In this document: positions 36,048 to 47,100 of the stretch, piece after piece
Layout of the letters: each line of letters starts with the position of its first letter
Numbering within the stretch: the first letter of the stretch is position 1
Made by a program: the position numbers and the translations under genes
Assembly (NCBI GenBank): GCA_947471745.1
Contig: CANJKZ010000922.1
Coordinates: forward strand, 1,110,501 to 1,174,500
Source of the DNA: Closterium sp. Naga37s-1
Lineage: Eukaryota; Streptophyta; Zygnematophyceae; Desmidiales; Closteriaceae
Reading direction: 5' to 3'
Length of the DNA stretch: 64,000 nt
Notes under the pieces: model-generated
Told to the model about the DNA's origin: nothing
The model's input: the letters and a program-made list of their open reading frames with translations, nothing else
Databases searched by the model: none

Positions 36048-36177
36048 TGTTAAAATGTGAGCGAATGAGTGACTGAACTAGAAAGCAGGTGGGTACATAT
36101 AGGAAACCTAAAAGTGTTGTACCCTGTAAGAACCACCCCACTACAGCCTAAACAGACTATAGCATATAAGTTTGACA
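36048..36177 (-). repeat. 3' LTR of element G
   Basis: 130 bp, TGTTAAAATGTGAGCG ... AAGTTTGACA on the + strand. Very short for a Copia LTR. A possible purine tract, CTATGGGGGTG, adjoins it inside on the - strand (36178-36189). Confidence 0.93.
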
Positions 36178-36406
36178 CACCCCCATAGGCAAAGTGGGGG
36201 AGAACAAGAGGTCACAAGACCAGTCAAGAAAGGCAAAGCAAGCTCAGGGTGGATCACAAAGTCACCACGCAGTCTGAGCACAAGCAAATGGCCACAAGGC
36301 CAGTTCACATGCAGAGTTATATAAAGGAGAACAAACAATACAGTGAACATAACCTAGCAAGTGTAAGCATGCAGGTATATGTATAAAGAGTACAGTACAA
36401 GCAGAG

Positions 36407-38833
36407 TCAAGAAGAAAGCAAGTGAGGCACAGTAGGTACAAGGCCTAGAACAGTACAGAAACGCTGATGATCACAAGGCTGAAGTGCCTTGGTGAAAACA
36501 TCAGCAGTGTTGGCCTGAGAGACCACGTAAGCAAGACGAAGCTGGCCACGCTGCTGCAACTCTCGAGCAAGAAAGTAGCGCAGAGCAATGTGCTTCGTTC
36601 TGTGCTCCAGTCTATGCTCCTGACACAAGGCCAGCATGGCCTTGTTGTCGACGTACAGAACTGGAGGAGAACGAGGCGCCTCTCCCAAGTCGGTCAGCAG
36701 GTAGGTGAGCCAGCGTAGCTCCTGTGCAGCCATGGCCCCAGCGTAGATCTCAGCCTCACAACTAGAGCTGAGAACAGAAGAAGAGCGGGTAGACCGCCAA
36801 GAGACAGATTCGGAGCCAAGGCTGAAGGTGTAACCCTGTGACGACCGCTGCGTAGCCAAGTCGTCAACCCAGGAAGCGTCTGCGTGACCAGTGAGGACAA
36901 CTCGAGCCCGTCCTCCAAGCACGAGCCCCATGCCCGATGTACTGCACAAGTATCGCAACACCCTCTTCGCAGCATCCTAGTGCACCTTTCGGTGCCTGCC
37001 GGGAGCCACGTAACGAGCCAGAAGGCTGAGAGGATATGCGAGGTCAGGTCGTGTGCAAGTCATCAGGTACATGAGGCAGCCCACAAGCTCTGGATACGGG
37101 CCACTCGGCTCTACAGACTCGTCCGAAGGTGGAGCTGAGAGCGAGTGACCGGTAGGCAGAGGAGTGGACTGTGGCGAGGAGTACGTGAAGCCGAAGCGCT
37201 GAAGGACCTGCTGCACCATGTGTGACTGAGTCAAGGTAATGGTGCGCTGTGCTCTGTCCCGGGTGATCCGCAAGCCAAGATAGCTTGTCAGCTCACCCAG
37301 GTCTGTGCACGTGTATCTCTTCTGCAGCTCCAACTTCACGTGGGCGAGTGCCTCAGTGTCAGCAGTAGCAAAGACCAAGTCGTCTACGTACACGAGAACG
37401 TAGAACGGCGGCAGAGTGGTGTCAGTGCGTAAAAACAGAGAAGGGTCAGAAGTGGAAGGAGCAAAACCAAGAGCAGCAAGAGTCGTCCTGAGTGTGTCGT
37501 GCCACTCACGGGATGCCTGGCGGAGACCGTAGACTGGCCGCCGAAGGCTCCACTGGGTACCAGGAGGAAACGACCCAGTGAAGCCAGGTGGGCGGCGCAG
37601 CTAGATCTCCTCGTGCATGCTGCCCTGTAGGAAGGCTGTGCTGAAGTCAAGCGAGTGGAGCTCGTAGTCACGGTGAGCAGCAATGTGCAGCAGTACCCGA
37701 AGAGTGGTCATCTTCGGGGTAGGGGAGAAGGTCTGAAAGAAGTCAACTCCCTGTCGCTGACAGAAGCCACGTGCAACGTAACGCGCCTTGAAGACGGGCG
37801 GAGAACCCGGCGGCCGCTTCACCCTGAAGATCCACATGCCACTGACGATGTTCGCCCCAGGTGGGGGAACCTCGTCTACGTAGGTGCCTGTGGACTTCCA
37901 GGAAGCCATCTCGGCGTCCATGGCTGCCTGCCACTGAGAGGAGTAGGGACCCTCTATCGCCTCTGCGTAAGAGCGCGGGGTCGGGATGTCTGGTGCATCC
38001 GGGTCTCCCTCAGGGACAAGCAGCATGGACACGAGATGAGGTACAGTAACGGCAAAGCACTCAAACTCCTCCTGTCTGTCCTCAAGAACGTCCGTGCCAA
38101 GAGCACACTCACCCCCGACGGACGGAGGACATACAGACGCAGACTCAGCAACAAGACTAGTGGCGTAGTCTAGGCGACAAGCTGCAGCAAAGTCAACCAG
38201 CTCAGCAACAAGAGCAGACGCAGCAGTGGACTCAAACAGAGGGTCAGTGACAGCAGTGGCTAGAAAGCGCGAGAAAGCCGCACTAGCAGCACGTAGGGAG
38301 TCAGACGCAGGGTCTGGACCGGCAGGAAGAGAGGACGCAGGAGGAGACGGCAGAGGGACACGCTGTGGAGCAGTGGAAGGACGCATAGTCATAGAGTGGG
38401 TGCCAGGGACAGGAGGAGGACGCGGACGCGAAACACGACCAGCGCGAACAGTACGGACAGGCGACGTAGATCGAGACTCAGGCGACACAGGACGTGACTC
38501 AGGCTCACGACGCTCCGTAAGACCTCTAGTCGGTCCAGAGTAAGGAGAGGGAACAGGCAGTGGAGAGGCCGGCGGTAACTGCGACTGGGACTGGACAGGC
38601 GGTGGACTCAGGAAGGGAGGAGGAGGACCAGGAGAAGGCGGGGAACCAAGAACCTGCTGAAGGAGTGGAACGTAGTACGGCCGCGGCCGCGCAGCGCCTC
38701 CAGAAACAGCAGAGACAGAACCGGTACCCGCAGCCCCAGGGTCTCCAGTCCCAGCAGCACCTCCAGCAGCTCCAGCAGCTCCAGCAGCTCCAGCACCAGC
38801 AGCACCTCCAGCAGCTCCAGCACCAGCAGCACC
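36407..38833 (-). pseudogene. Element G: reverse transcriptase and RNase H with two stops
   Basis: From the Pro/Ser-rich linker (about 38830-38100) the - frame enters RT (MWIFRVKRPPGSPPVFKARY, DFSTAFLQGSMHEEI). A TAG follows EEI at 37601-37603, then PVYGLRQASREWHDTL and the catalytic YVDDLVFATAD. A second TAG follows HRKVH at about 36976; RNase H continues with GHADASWVDD, SSSCEAEIYAGAM and NTADVFTKAL, ending at 36407. Apart from the two stops the pol part is well kept. The linker upstream is joined to the integrase part through the solo LTR at 38834. Confidence 0.88.
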
Positions 38834-38976
38834 TGTCAGAATGTTATATTTGTCTAGCCTGCAGTGGGGTACTCAATAGTGAGTACAGCCCAACTTAGGG
38901 TTTGCTATATGTACTCAACTGCTTGTTAGTCCAAACGCTCTTTCTCGTTTCTAACTTTCAACTGCTGTTTCCAGCA
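38834..38976 (-). repeat. Solo LTR inserted in element G
   Basis: 143 bp with TG...CA ends and a 5-bp GCACC repeat on both sides (38829-38833 and 38977-38981). On the - strand its 3' part resembles the G LTR (GTACATATAG, AAACC, ACCCCACT, TCTGACA against TTTGACA). It splits the G polyprotein at an Ala/Gly-rich repeat. Since GCAGCACC is also the local repeat, the duplication could be coincidental. Confidence 0.7.
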
Positions 38977-41900
38977 GCACCGCCAGCAGCTCCAGCAGCT
39001 CCAGCAGCTCCAGCACCAGTAGCACCTCCAGCACCAGCAGCACCTCCAGCAGCTCCAGCAGCACCTCCAGCAGCTCCAGCAGCTCCAGCACCAGCAGCAC
39101 CTCCAGCAGCTCCAGCAACTCCAGTAGCTCTAGCACCAGTAGCACCTCCAGCACCAACAGCACCTCCAGCAGCTCCAGCAGCACCAGCACCAGCACCAGC
39201 AGAACCTCGACAGCGCCGAGAGTACCACTCACGAAGCAGCTGTGGAGAGAGGGGCTCCCGCCGCGACGGGACACCTAGAGCACCTCCAGACTCAGCACGC
39301 GCAGGCTCAGCACCTCCAGACGCAGTACCCTCAGGCTCTACACGCCCAGGCTCAGCACCCCCAGGCTCCACACGCTCAGGCTCAGCACCCCCAGTCCGCG
39401 CACCCCCAGTCTCAGCACCCCTAGTAGCACCTGAGTTGACAGCTACCTCGACCGACTCGGCAGGGTCTACCTGGGACACACCTGAGGGGGCAGGACCCTG
39501 GGGGGGGAGGGGGTCTACCGGGGGAGTACTTGGTGCTAGGAAGAGCGGCGGGGGGGGGAGAGAGGCAGTGCGGTAGGGAAAGAGACGGTAGTAAGACACC
39601 GACTCGTCAAACGTGACGTCCTGAGAGGACAGAACACGACGCGAGGTGGGGTGGTAGAACTGCCACCCGGGTGCGTCAGGAGGGAAGCCAAGGAAGACAC
39701 AGGGAACGGCACGAGAGGACAGCTTGTCCGCTGAAGTATCGCGGACAAAAGCTCGAGATCCACAGACACGGAACGCGGACGCATCACCAACCTTCCCCGT
39801 CCACCGCAGAGTAGGTGTGGTCCCCGGCAAGGAGACACGAGGCTGAAGGTTGATCTGATGCGCAGCGCACTGAACCGCGAACGGCCACAGAAAATGGGGA
39901 GCAGCCGCATGGATCATGGACGTACGAGCGACGTCCATGACCATGCCAATGCGGCGCTCAGCAATCCCATTTTGCTGTGGGGAGGCCGGAAGCGTGAACG
40001 TCTGGCGGATGCCCTCCGCACGACAGAAGGCCCTCAGGAGGTCGGAGGAAAACTCACCACCTCTGTCTGAGTGCAGACGCAGAACAGGAAGGTCCAAGCC
40101 GAAACTCTCGCTGACCTGGCGACGAGCACCGCGGATCCAGTCGATCAACACCTCAGGGACCTCACCCTTGCTGCGCAAGGGGAAGACTGTGGTGTAACGC
40201 GAGTAGTCGTCAACGACCAGCAGGAAGTAACGCTCGTGACCCTGTCCACGGACGCGGGCTGGGCCCCACACGTCCATGTGAAGAGTCTGCAGAGGAGCCT
40301 CTGTCGGAGGGAACGTGGAGGAGTGAGGAGCGGCGCGCTGCCGGCCCTCGACACAGGGAACACAGGTAGGGGCAGGCCCCAGAGGAAGGGGAGGGAGGGA
40401 CCGGGGTAGACCCGAGACAAGGGTACGGGAGGCCATACCTCGAAGACGAGGCAGGGAGGGGTGACCAAGGTGGTGGTGCCAAAGGAGAGTCTCGTGCGAC
40501 AGAGGACGACACGAGCAGGGGGCAGACGCAGGACTAGACCTGGACGCGGCAGCAAACACCTGACTAGACGCAGCTACCTGACTAGACGCAGAGACCGGAG
40601 GAGGCGCAGTAGTCAGTGTGTACAGACTCGACCCTGGCCGACGGGTGAACGTGGCCAGGTGGCGGCCCGTCCGAGAGCAAGTGCAGTGGGTCACACGCTG
40701 ACCTACAGGGGTGAAATGGTCAACCCACGCGTCCTGGGGGTCAGCTCCACTCACCAAGTTCGTAGAGAACGAGGGGAGGTGGAGTCCCGACAGCAAGCCC
40801 GACGGGGCCGCAGGACATGGTAGAACCGTGGAAGAGTGCGCAAGGACTGGGCCCCAAGAGGGGTCAGCAAGGGAGACTGCGACAGGCCGAGTGAGCGGCG
40901 TGAGTGTGGTGCTGTCTCTAAAGAAAGAGCGCGAAGCACCAGAGTCAAGTGTGAAAGTGTGCAAGGCCTCAGTAGGTGTAGTACCAGAGAGAGCAGACTC
41001 ACCAGCACCTGGAACAGCAGACTCACCAGTACCTGGAGCAGCAGACGCACTAGCACCTAGAGCAGCAGCCGCAATGCCCGGGTCGGGCGGGACACTCACG
41101 TAACAGTCACCCTCAGCACTATCAGTCAAAGCATACATGGCAGGAAGGATAGCATCGAAATCAAGATCAAAGATAGGCACATTCTGCAGAAGCAGATCAT
41201 GCGAGCAAGGGAGCTCAACAGCGTCAGGAAACTGGGCACGCCAGGTGTCAGTCAAGCGACCGAAGCAGCGCTGCGTAGTGTGTGGCAGCCCACACACCTC
41301 CCCACGACGACTGCCGGTGCGAAGAACGCAAGTGAAGGGACCACCACCCCCAGACCTCCCACGCCCAGCGTACCACTCACGAAGCTGCTGGGCCGACGGG
41401 GTCTCACGGGAGCGCGGCTGCTGCTGGCGCTGGCTACCACCAAAGCCTCCACGCTGCGCGGCTGCACCTCGACCAGCACCACCGCCGCCGCCACCTTCAC
41501 CACCGCTGCCGCTGCCTCCACCACCTCCGCCGCTGCCTCCACCACCTCCACCGCCGCCACTGAAGCCCCCACTCCCGGCACCACCCCCACCTCCACCGCC
41601 ACCCCCTCCGCCTCCTCCACCTCCTCCACCGCCTCCCTCGCCGCCCCCTCCACCACCCTTGCTCCCCTTGCCCTTGCTGTTGCGGCGTCTCCCACAAGGG
41701 GCAGACGCAGCTCCGACCTCCTCAGTGCCAACGAGGTCGACAGCAGCAGCAGAAGCAACAGAGGGGAGAAGGGGGATAGGGGAACACCCCTCAAAAAAAG
41801 GGGTGCGACGGTCGCCGCGAGAAGCACCTACAGCCAAGATACTCTTCTCAGCTGCAGCAAGGCGCTCCTCTAGCAGGTCGACAGTCAGCTCGGTGGGGCA

Positions 41901-41978
41901 AAGGGAGAGAAAGTGGTCCCTGACTGAAGAAAGGGAGTCAGGGAGGCGGGTGACTAGGTAGTAAAGGGTGATGTACAT
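38977..41978 (-). pseudogene. Element G: Gag C-terminus, protease, integrase
   Basis: The frame reads on the - strand from the end of Gag (YITLYYLVTRLPDSL) through a very Gly-rich segment (41690-41470), an atypical knuckle (CGLPHTTQRC), protease (TLDSGASRSFF), GAG-pre-integrase (HHHLGHPSLPRLRG, CVPCVEG) and integrase with D (MDVWGPARV), D (LHSDRGGEF) and E (NGIAERRIG). After VFLGFPPDAPGWQF comes a linker of EPGGAE-type and GAAGAAGG repeats up to the solo LTR. The frame is open over about 1000 codons, but disconnected from Gag by the shift at 41979-41989. Confidence 0.88.
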
Positions 41979-42650
41979 GGGGGGGGGGGTTCTTGGCACA
42001 GAACTCAGTGGGAAGGGCAGCGCGGTAGCGGGCGTCACTAGTGCGGAGGTGAGCAACTAGGTCAGCGACTGTGACAAAGGCGGCAAGGTCAGGGAAAAGG
42101 TACGGCAGCATGAGGCGGCTGAGGGCAGCAGTGGCAGGGGAGGAGTAGCGCGCAACTACAGCGTCGTACAAAGACTGAGCAGTCTTGTATTGGCCAAAAT
42201 GCGCGCGCTCAGCAGGCGGCAGGTGACTACGAACAGCAAGACGAGCAACAGCGTCACGAGTGCTCCAGTGCGAGCAAACCGTACTGTCAGCAGTTGCAGC
42301 AGGTGCAGTAGAGACACCGGACGTGTGATCGACAAGGGATACCCCATCCCTAGAGTCATACTGAAGAAAGAGCTGCAGGTCGTCAACCCACACGTCAAAG
42401 TCAACTGCACGCCCCTCAGCATCAAAGGTGAGAACAGTAGGGCTAGCAATAGTATTAGTAGCAGCAGTAGCAGCAGTAGCAGCAGTAGCAGCAGTTGCAG
42501 CAGTAGCAGCAGAGGCAGCAGAAGCGGCAGTAGCAGCAGTAACAGTGCAAGGAGTAGGGCAGCGCGGCTCGGTAGCGCCGCGCGGCTCGGCTGGGCGGCG
42601 CGGCTCGGCTGGGCGGCGCGGCTCGGCTGGGCGGCGCGGCTCAGCTCCGG
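41979..42650 (-). pseudogene. Element G: Gag N-terminal part, frameshifted
   Basis: The - frame contains TVLTFDAEGRAVDFDVWVDD, LQLFLQYDSRDGVSL and LYDAVVARYSSPATAALSRL, typical Copia Gag, preceded by Ala-rich and RPAEPR-type repeats. It is in a different frame from the downstream part; the frames meet at a run of 11 G (+ strand, 41979-41989), so one base gained or lost there explains the break. I could not place the ATG. Confidence 0.75.
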
Positions 42651-43375
42651 GTGGCGCGGCGCAGCAGGGCGGCGCGGGTGCTTACCAGGGGCGGGTGCAG
42701 GCAAGGCCGCGACTGGGGCGGCAGCAGGGCAGGGCCGCAGCGGGCGGCTGCAGGGCAGGGCCGCAACGGGCGGCGAAGGCAGGGCCGCGACAGGGCGGCT
42801 GCAGGGAAGGGCCAGCGACGGGCGGCGACAGGCAGGGCCGCAACGGGCCAGCGACGGGCCAGTGACGGGCGGCGACGGGCCTGCGACGGGCGACGACGGG
42901 CCGGCGACGGGCTGCAACGAGCCGGGATGGGCCAGCGACGGGTCTGGACGGGCCGGGACGGGCCAGTGGCGGCGGCGAAGGCAGGGCCGCGGGGCAAGGC
43001 CGCAGCACGGGGCGAGAAATAGGGCCGTGACGGGCGGCTTAGGGCCAGCGACGGGTGGCTAAGGGCCGCAACGGGCGGCGAAGGGCCGTGACGGGCCTCA
43101 AAGGCAGGGCCTCGACGGGCCTCTAAGGCAGGGCCGCGACGGGCGGCACTAGGGTAGGGCCGCGACGGGCCTCTAAGGCAGGGCCGCGACGGGCGGCACT
43201 AGGGTAGGGCCGCGACGGGCCTCTAAGGCAGGGCCGCGACGGGCGGCACAAGGGCAGGTGCGCGCGATGGCACAGGTGAAACAGGCGCGAGGCGCGCTTC
43301 GGGCAGGGCAGGAAAAAAAATCGTGGTGGGCCCCTAAAAAAAACGTTCCCACTAGGGAACCTGCTCAGAATACCA
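42651..43375 (-). other. GC-rich leader of element G with tandem repeats
   Basis: GACGGGCGGC/GACGGGCCAGC motifs throughout; from about 43095 to 43255 a unit of about 50 bp (AGGGCCGCGACGGGCC then TCTAAGGC) repeats three times. Open frames occur on all strands because of base composition; I call none. The end next to the LTR (43361-43375, - strand TGGTATTCTGAGCAG) resembles, imperfectly, a tRNA-iMet primer site. Confidence 0.65.
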
Positions 43376-43505
43376 TGTTAAAATGTGAGCGAATGAGTGA
43401 CTGAACTAGAAAGCAGGTGGGTACATATAGGAAACCTAAAAGTGTTGTACCCTGTAAGAACTACCCCACTACAGCCTAAACAGACTATAGCATATAAGTT
43501 TGACA
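43376..43505 (-). repeat. 5' LTR of element G
   Basis: 130 bp, partner of 36048-36177. Followed by TGGAG, the right copy of the target duplication. Confidence 0.93.
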
Positions 43506-43510
43506 TGGAG

Positions 43511-44159
43511 CTGTCGACCAGGGAGCTCGAGAGCTGCAGCTGACTGGGCTAGGCGACGGGTGGGCTGTCGACCAGGAGGAGCAGTTCAACCGGGAGGTTG
43601 ACGGAGCAGTCCGTCAGCCTAATATGTGAGCAGTGGTCGACGAGGGGAGCTCGACGACAACATCTGACAATGCTGGTCGACGAAGGGGCCCGTCAACCAG
43701 GGGGAAGCTCGACGGGAGCTGTGGTCGACCAGAGGCACCTGGTGGTCGACCAGAGGCACCTGGTGGTCGACCAGAGGCACTGGTGGTCGACCAGAGCACT
43801 TGGTGGTCGACCAGGTCGACCGGGTAACCTGTTCGGCAAGTTCTGCAGGGGCACGCGAACGTCGTCGAGGTCGCAGTGACGAAGGCAACTTCGGGCTAGT
43901 ATCCCGAAGTCGATGTGGCTCGTCAGGCGCAGATAACAGCCGACGGATGCACAACGATGCAAGCCGGGCCAACCGTCTGCGCGCACCTGCGAGCGTGCGC
44001 ACTGCTGTCTTCTACGGGGCAACGCTGGACAGCTGCTCCGCTGCAGCGTTGGCACGCCGTCGACATGCAGTGTTGGCAAGTCGCCCTTCTGTAGTGCTGG
44101 CGCGGCTCCTCTACGCAACGCTGGCAGGCGGTCGACCAAGCTGTGCTGGCGGTCAACCA
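43511..44159 (+). repeat. Remainder of the 5' LTR of element F
   Basis: Continues the LTR sequence interrupted at 36047 (CATGGGGCTGGAG then CTGTCGACCAGGG, as at 48505-48530 in the 3' LTR). Rich in GGTCGACCAGAGGCAC repeats near 43720-43815. It stops at about 44159 without the TCTCCGCA end seen in E, so the last part is deleted. Confidence 0.85.
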
Positions 44160-47100
44160 GGACAGCCCACGGAGCTCCTTCCGCAGGCAAGTTACGCTGC
44201 ACTGATGAAGCCGAATCGTCAGCAGGAGCAGCGCAAGAAGCTTGCCGGATGGTAGCGGAGGTGGGCGGTCGACGAGGGACGTCGACGAGAAGAGATCGAC
44301 GCGTGACAAGGACCGAGGAGGTGGTGGTCGACAGCGGGAGTGCTGGATCTACCACGACCCCGACCATCTCTTCTACGAATGCCCCGAACTTGACGAGAGC
44401 TACGAGGACAACAACAAGGGAGACCGCGGTCGATCGGCCAGTCGTCGCCCCCGTCGAGATGAGAAGCCGCGGAAGGAGAAGCAGACATCGAAGAAGACGT
44501 TGTCGATGAAGGACGTCAACAACTCCAGCAGCAAGATCCGTGGCGACAGGAGGCGTCGTGGTGGATGGTCGGCGTCGTGGAGCCGACGGTCTCACTGGCG
44601 CCGGAGGCTGGCGAGGACTTCCAGGCGGTGGCGGCAGCTGTGCAGGCAAACCCGATGGCGGTGCTGCTTGACAGCGGTTGCTCCCACCACCTGATGGCGA
44701 CGAAGGTGGTCTTCGTCAACATGGCGCCGAGCGACGGTGTGAAGCACGTGCGTGGATTCAATGGGACATTGCAGCCTATCGAGGGTCGTGGAACCGTCGC
44801 TCTGCAAGGGGAGGCATGGAAGCGGGTCCTCATCCCCGACGTGCTCTATGTTCCGGGAGTACATGCGAACCTGCTGTCAGCTGGCCAACTGAAGGAGAGC
44901 GGAATGCAGCTGCAGGGCAATGGCGACAAGATATTGCTCGTCGTCGCGACCGGGGAGGTGCTCGGTCGAGCTCGCTACACCGGACGAGTCAACTGCACCG
45001 ACCTTCGCCCCTGCTCGACGCGGTCACCGTCAACCGAGGTGGTGGCTCTGCGGACGATCGTCTCGACGACAAAGTCGACCCCTGACCGGTTGCATGCAAG
45101 GCTCGCGCACGTCGGCATCGACACGATCAAGAGCTCGGTGAAGCATGAAGTTGCTACAGGGCTCGACATCACGCCGTCGACCGAAGCGGACCCGCCGTGT
45201 GTCTCGTGCGTCGGAGGAAAGCTGGTGCGGCACACCTTCCTTGACAAGGGCTCGGACGCCGAGGAGGCACTGGCTGTCGTGCACATTGACGTGTGCAGGC
45301 CATTTCGGTTGGCTGCCAAGGATGGCAGCTTGTACTTCCTACTGCTGAAGGATCGCCACACTCGGTTCGTGTGGGCAATGATGGTTGCTAAGAAGAGCGA
45401 TGTGCTGTGGGAGTTCAAGAGGTGGTTGGTGCTGGTGGAACGGCAGACGAAGAAGTCGGTGCTCTCGCTCCGCTCAGACTGGGGAGGGGAGTTCCTTGGA
45501 TAGGATTTCACCAACTTCGTCGATGGGAGGGGCATCGTCCACGACCTGACGTGCCCCTACACTTCGCGGCAGAACGGCATGGCTGAGCAGGAGATGCGCA
45601 CGGCCGTCGAGTCCGTGCGGACAATGCTGCTGCACATGGGCGTGCAGCACCACTTGTGGCACCTCGCTCTATGCCAAGCTGTCTGGGTGCGCAACTACTT
45701 GGAGCGGTCGACGACGCCGCTGGGGACGACTCCGTATCAGCTGCTGACCGGGAGGAAGCCCGACCTCACGCTGGCGCAGGTGTGGGGCTGCATGGTGCAG
45801 TTCATGGTTTGCGAGCAGCAGCGCGGTGGGAAGCTGGCGCCGAAAGCTCGCTGGGGGCTTCACCTGGGTGTGACGCCGGAGAGCAAGGGCTGGGAGGTGG
45901 TCGACCTGACCGACAACAAGGTGGTCACGTCGGTCGAGGTGATCTTCTACGAGACGCTGTCGCTGGAGGTGTGGAAGGCAAAGTATGGGCCGGCGTCAGG
46001 GCAGACGCAGGCACCCCCACCGACACCTCGACGGCGACGGTCCCACTGCTCGCCGAAGTCGACGAGCCTGCTGATGAGGATGTTGTGGAGGTTCTTCCAC
46101 CTCCCCCTGTTCTTGCTCCTCCCCCCCCGTCGCAGATCGGCCTACGTTGACACCAGTGTCGGCCATCGGCAATGAGGGGAGCCTTGAGGCGTCGCCTGTG
46201 GCGCCGGCTAGTGGCATCGCCGGCGATCGACAAGGCGCCAAGCTCGTCAACCAGGACCGGAAGCCGTCGACGACAGAGGAGCAGCAGACAGGGGAGCCGG
46301 TCGAATAGGAGGTAGCAGCAGGGATGCAGTTGACAGGGGAGCAGCAGCCAGGGCGGTCGACTGCATCCCTGCTATTAGGAGGTGAGCAGCCAGTCGAAGG
46401 ATCGACATGAGAAGAGTCCACCGACAGCAATGTGGTTGAGGTTCTGGTTGAGAAGCCTGAGTTGCGACGCACAGGTCGAACTCAGAAGCCGCCGGAGTGG
46501 CTGGTCTTCCACGCCTGCCTGCCCCTAGCTGCCTTCACTACGGTGTACGTTGAAGCCAAAGATGACATGCTCTACGACGACGCCAAAGATGACGCCGACC
46601 TGCCAGAGCTTGACCCCGATGTACATGCTGACCCCGAACACCGCTGGGAATTCGCCACGATGACGGTGAAGGAGGCGCTGGCAAGCTGGAAGGGCGAGGC
46701 GGTGAAGGCCGCCATGGACGAAGAGATCCGCAGCCTAATAGGCATGGGCACATGGGAGCTGGTCGAACGCCCACGCGGGGTGAACATCATGAAGAACCGG
46801 TGGGTGCTGACGACCAAGTACCGCATCGACAACACCGTCGAGCGCGAGAAGGCGAGGCTAGTCGTGAAGGGCTTCACGCAGGTGTACGGCGCCGACTACA
46901 ACGAGAAGTACTCACCGGTGAGCAGCTACATCACGCTGAGAATCTTCCTCAGCATCGTCACCGTCCTCAATCTCAACCTGATGCAACTCGACATGAATAA
47001 CGTCTTCCTGCAGAGCAAGCTCGACCGGGTGCTGTATCAGTACCAGCCGGACTACTTCGATGATGGGACCGGCCAGGTGTGCAAGCTGCTGAAGAGCCTC

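Larger units (their letters stand above)
36048..43505 (-). mobile_element. Copia element G (family 4), 7458 bp, 130-bp LTRs
   Basis: Two 130-bp LTRs (36048-36177 and 43376-43505) differ at one position I could find (AACCACCC/AACTACCC). A perfect 5-bp duplication, TGGAG, flanks it (36043-36047 and 43506-43510). It lies in the 5' LTR of F, antisense to it. Despite near-identical LTRs it carries a frameshift, two in-frame stops and a solo-LTR insertion, so this copy is defective. Confidence 0.95.

Noticed and set aside
42156..43062. Several long overlapping frames on both strands
   Set aside because: High GC and tandem repeats remove stops; only the - strand frame joined to recognisable Gag is credible.
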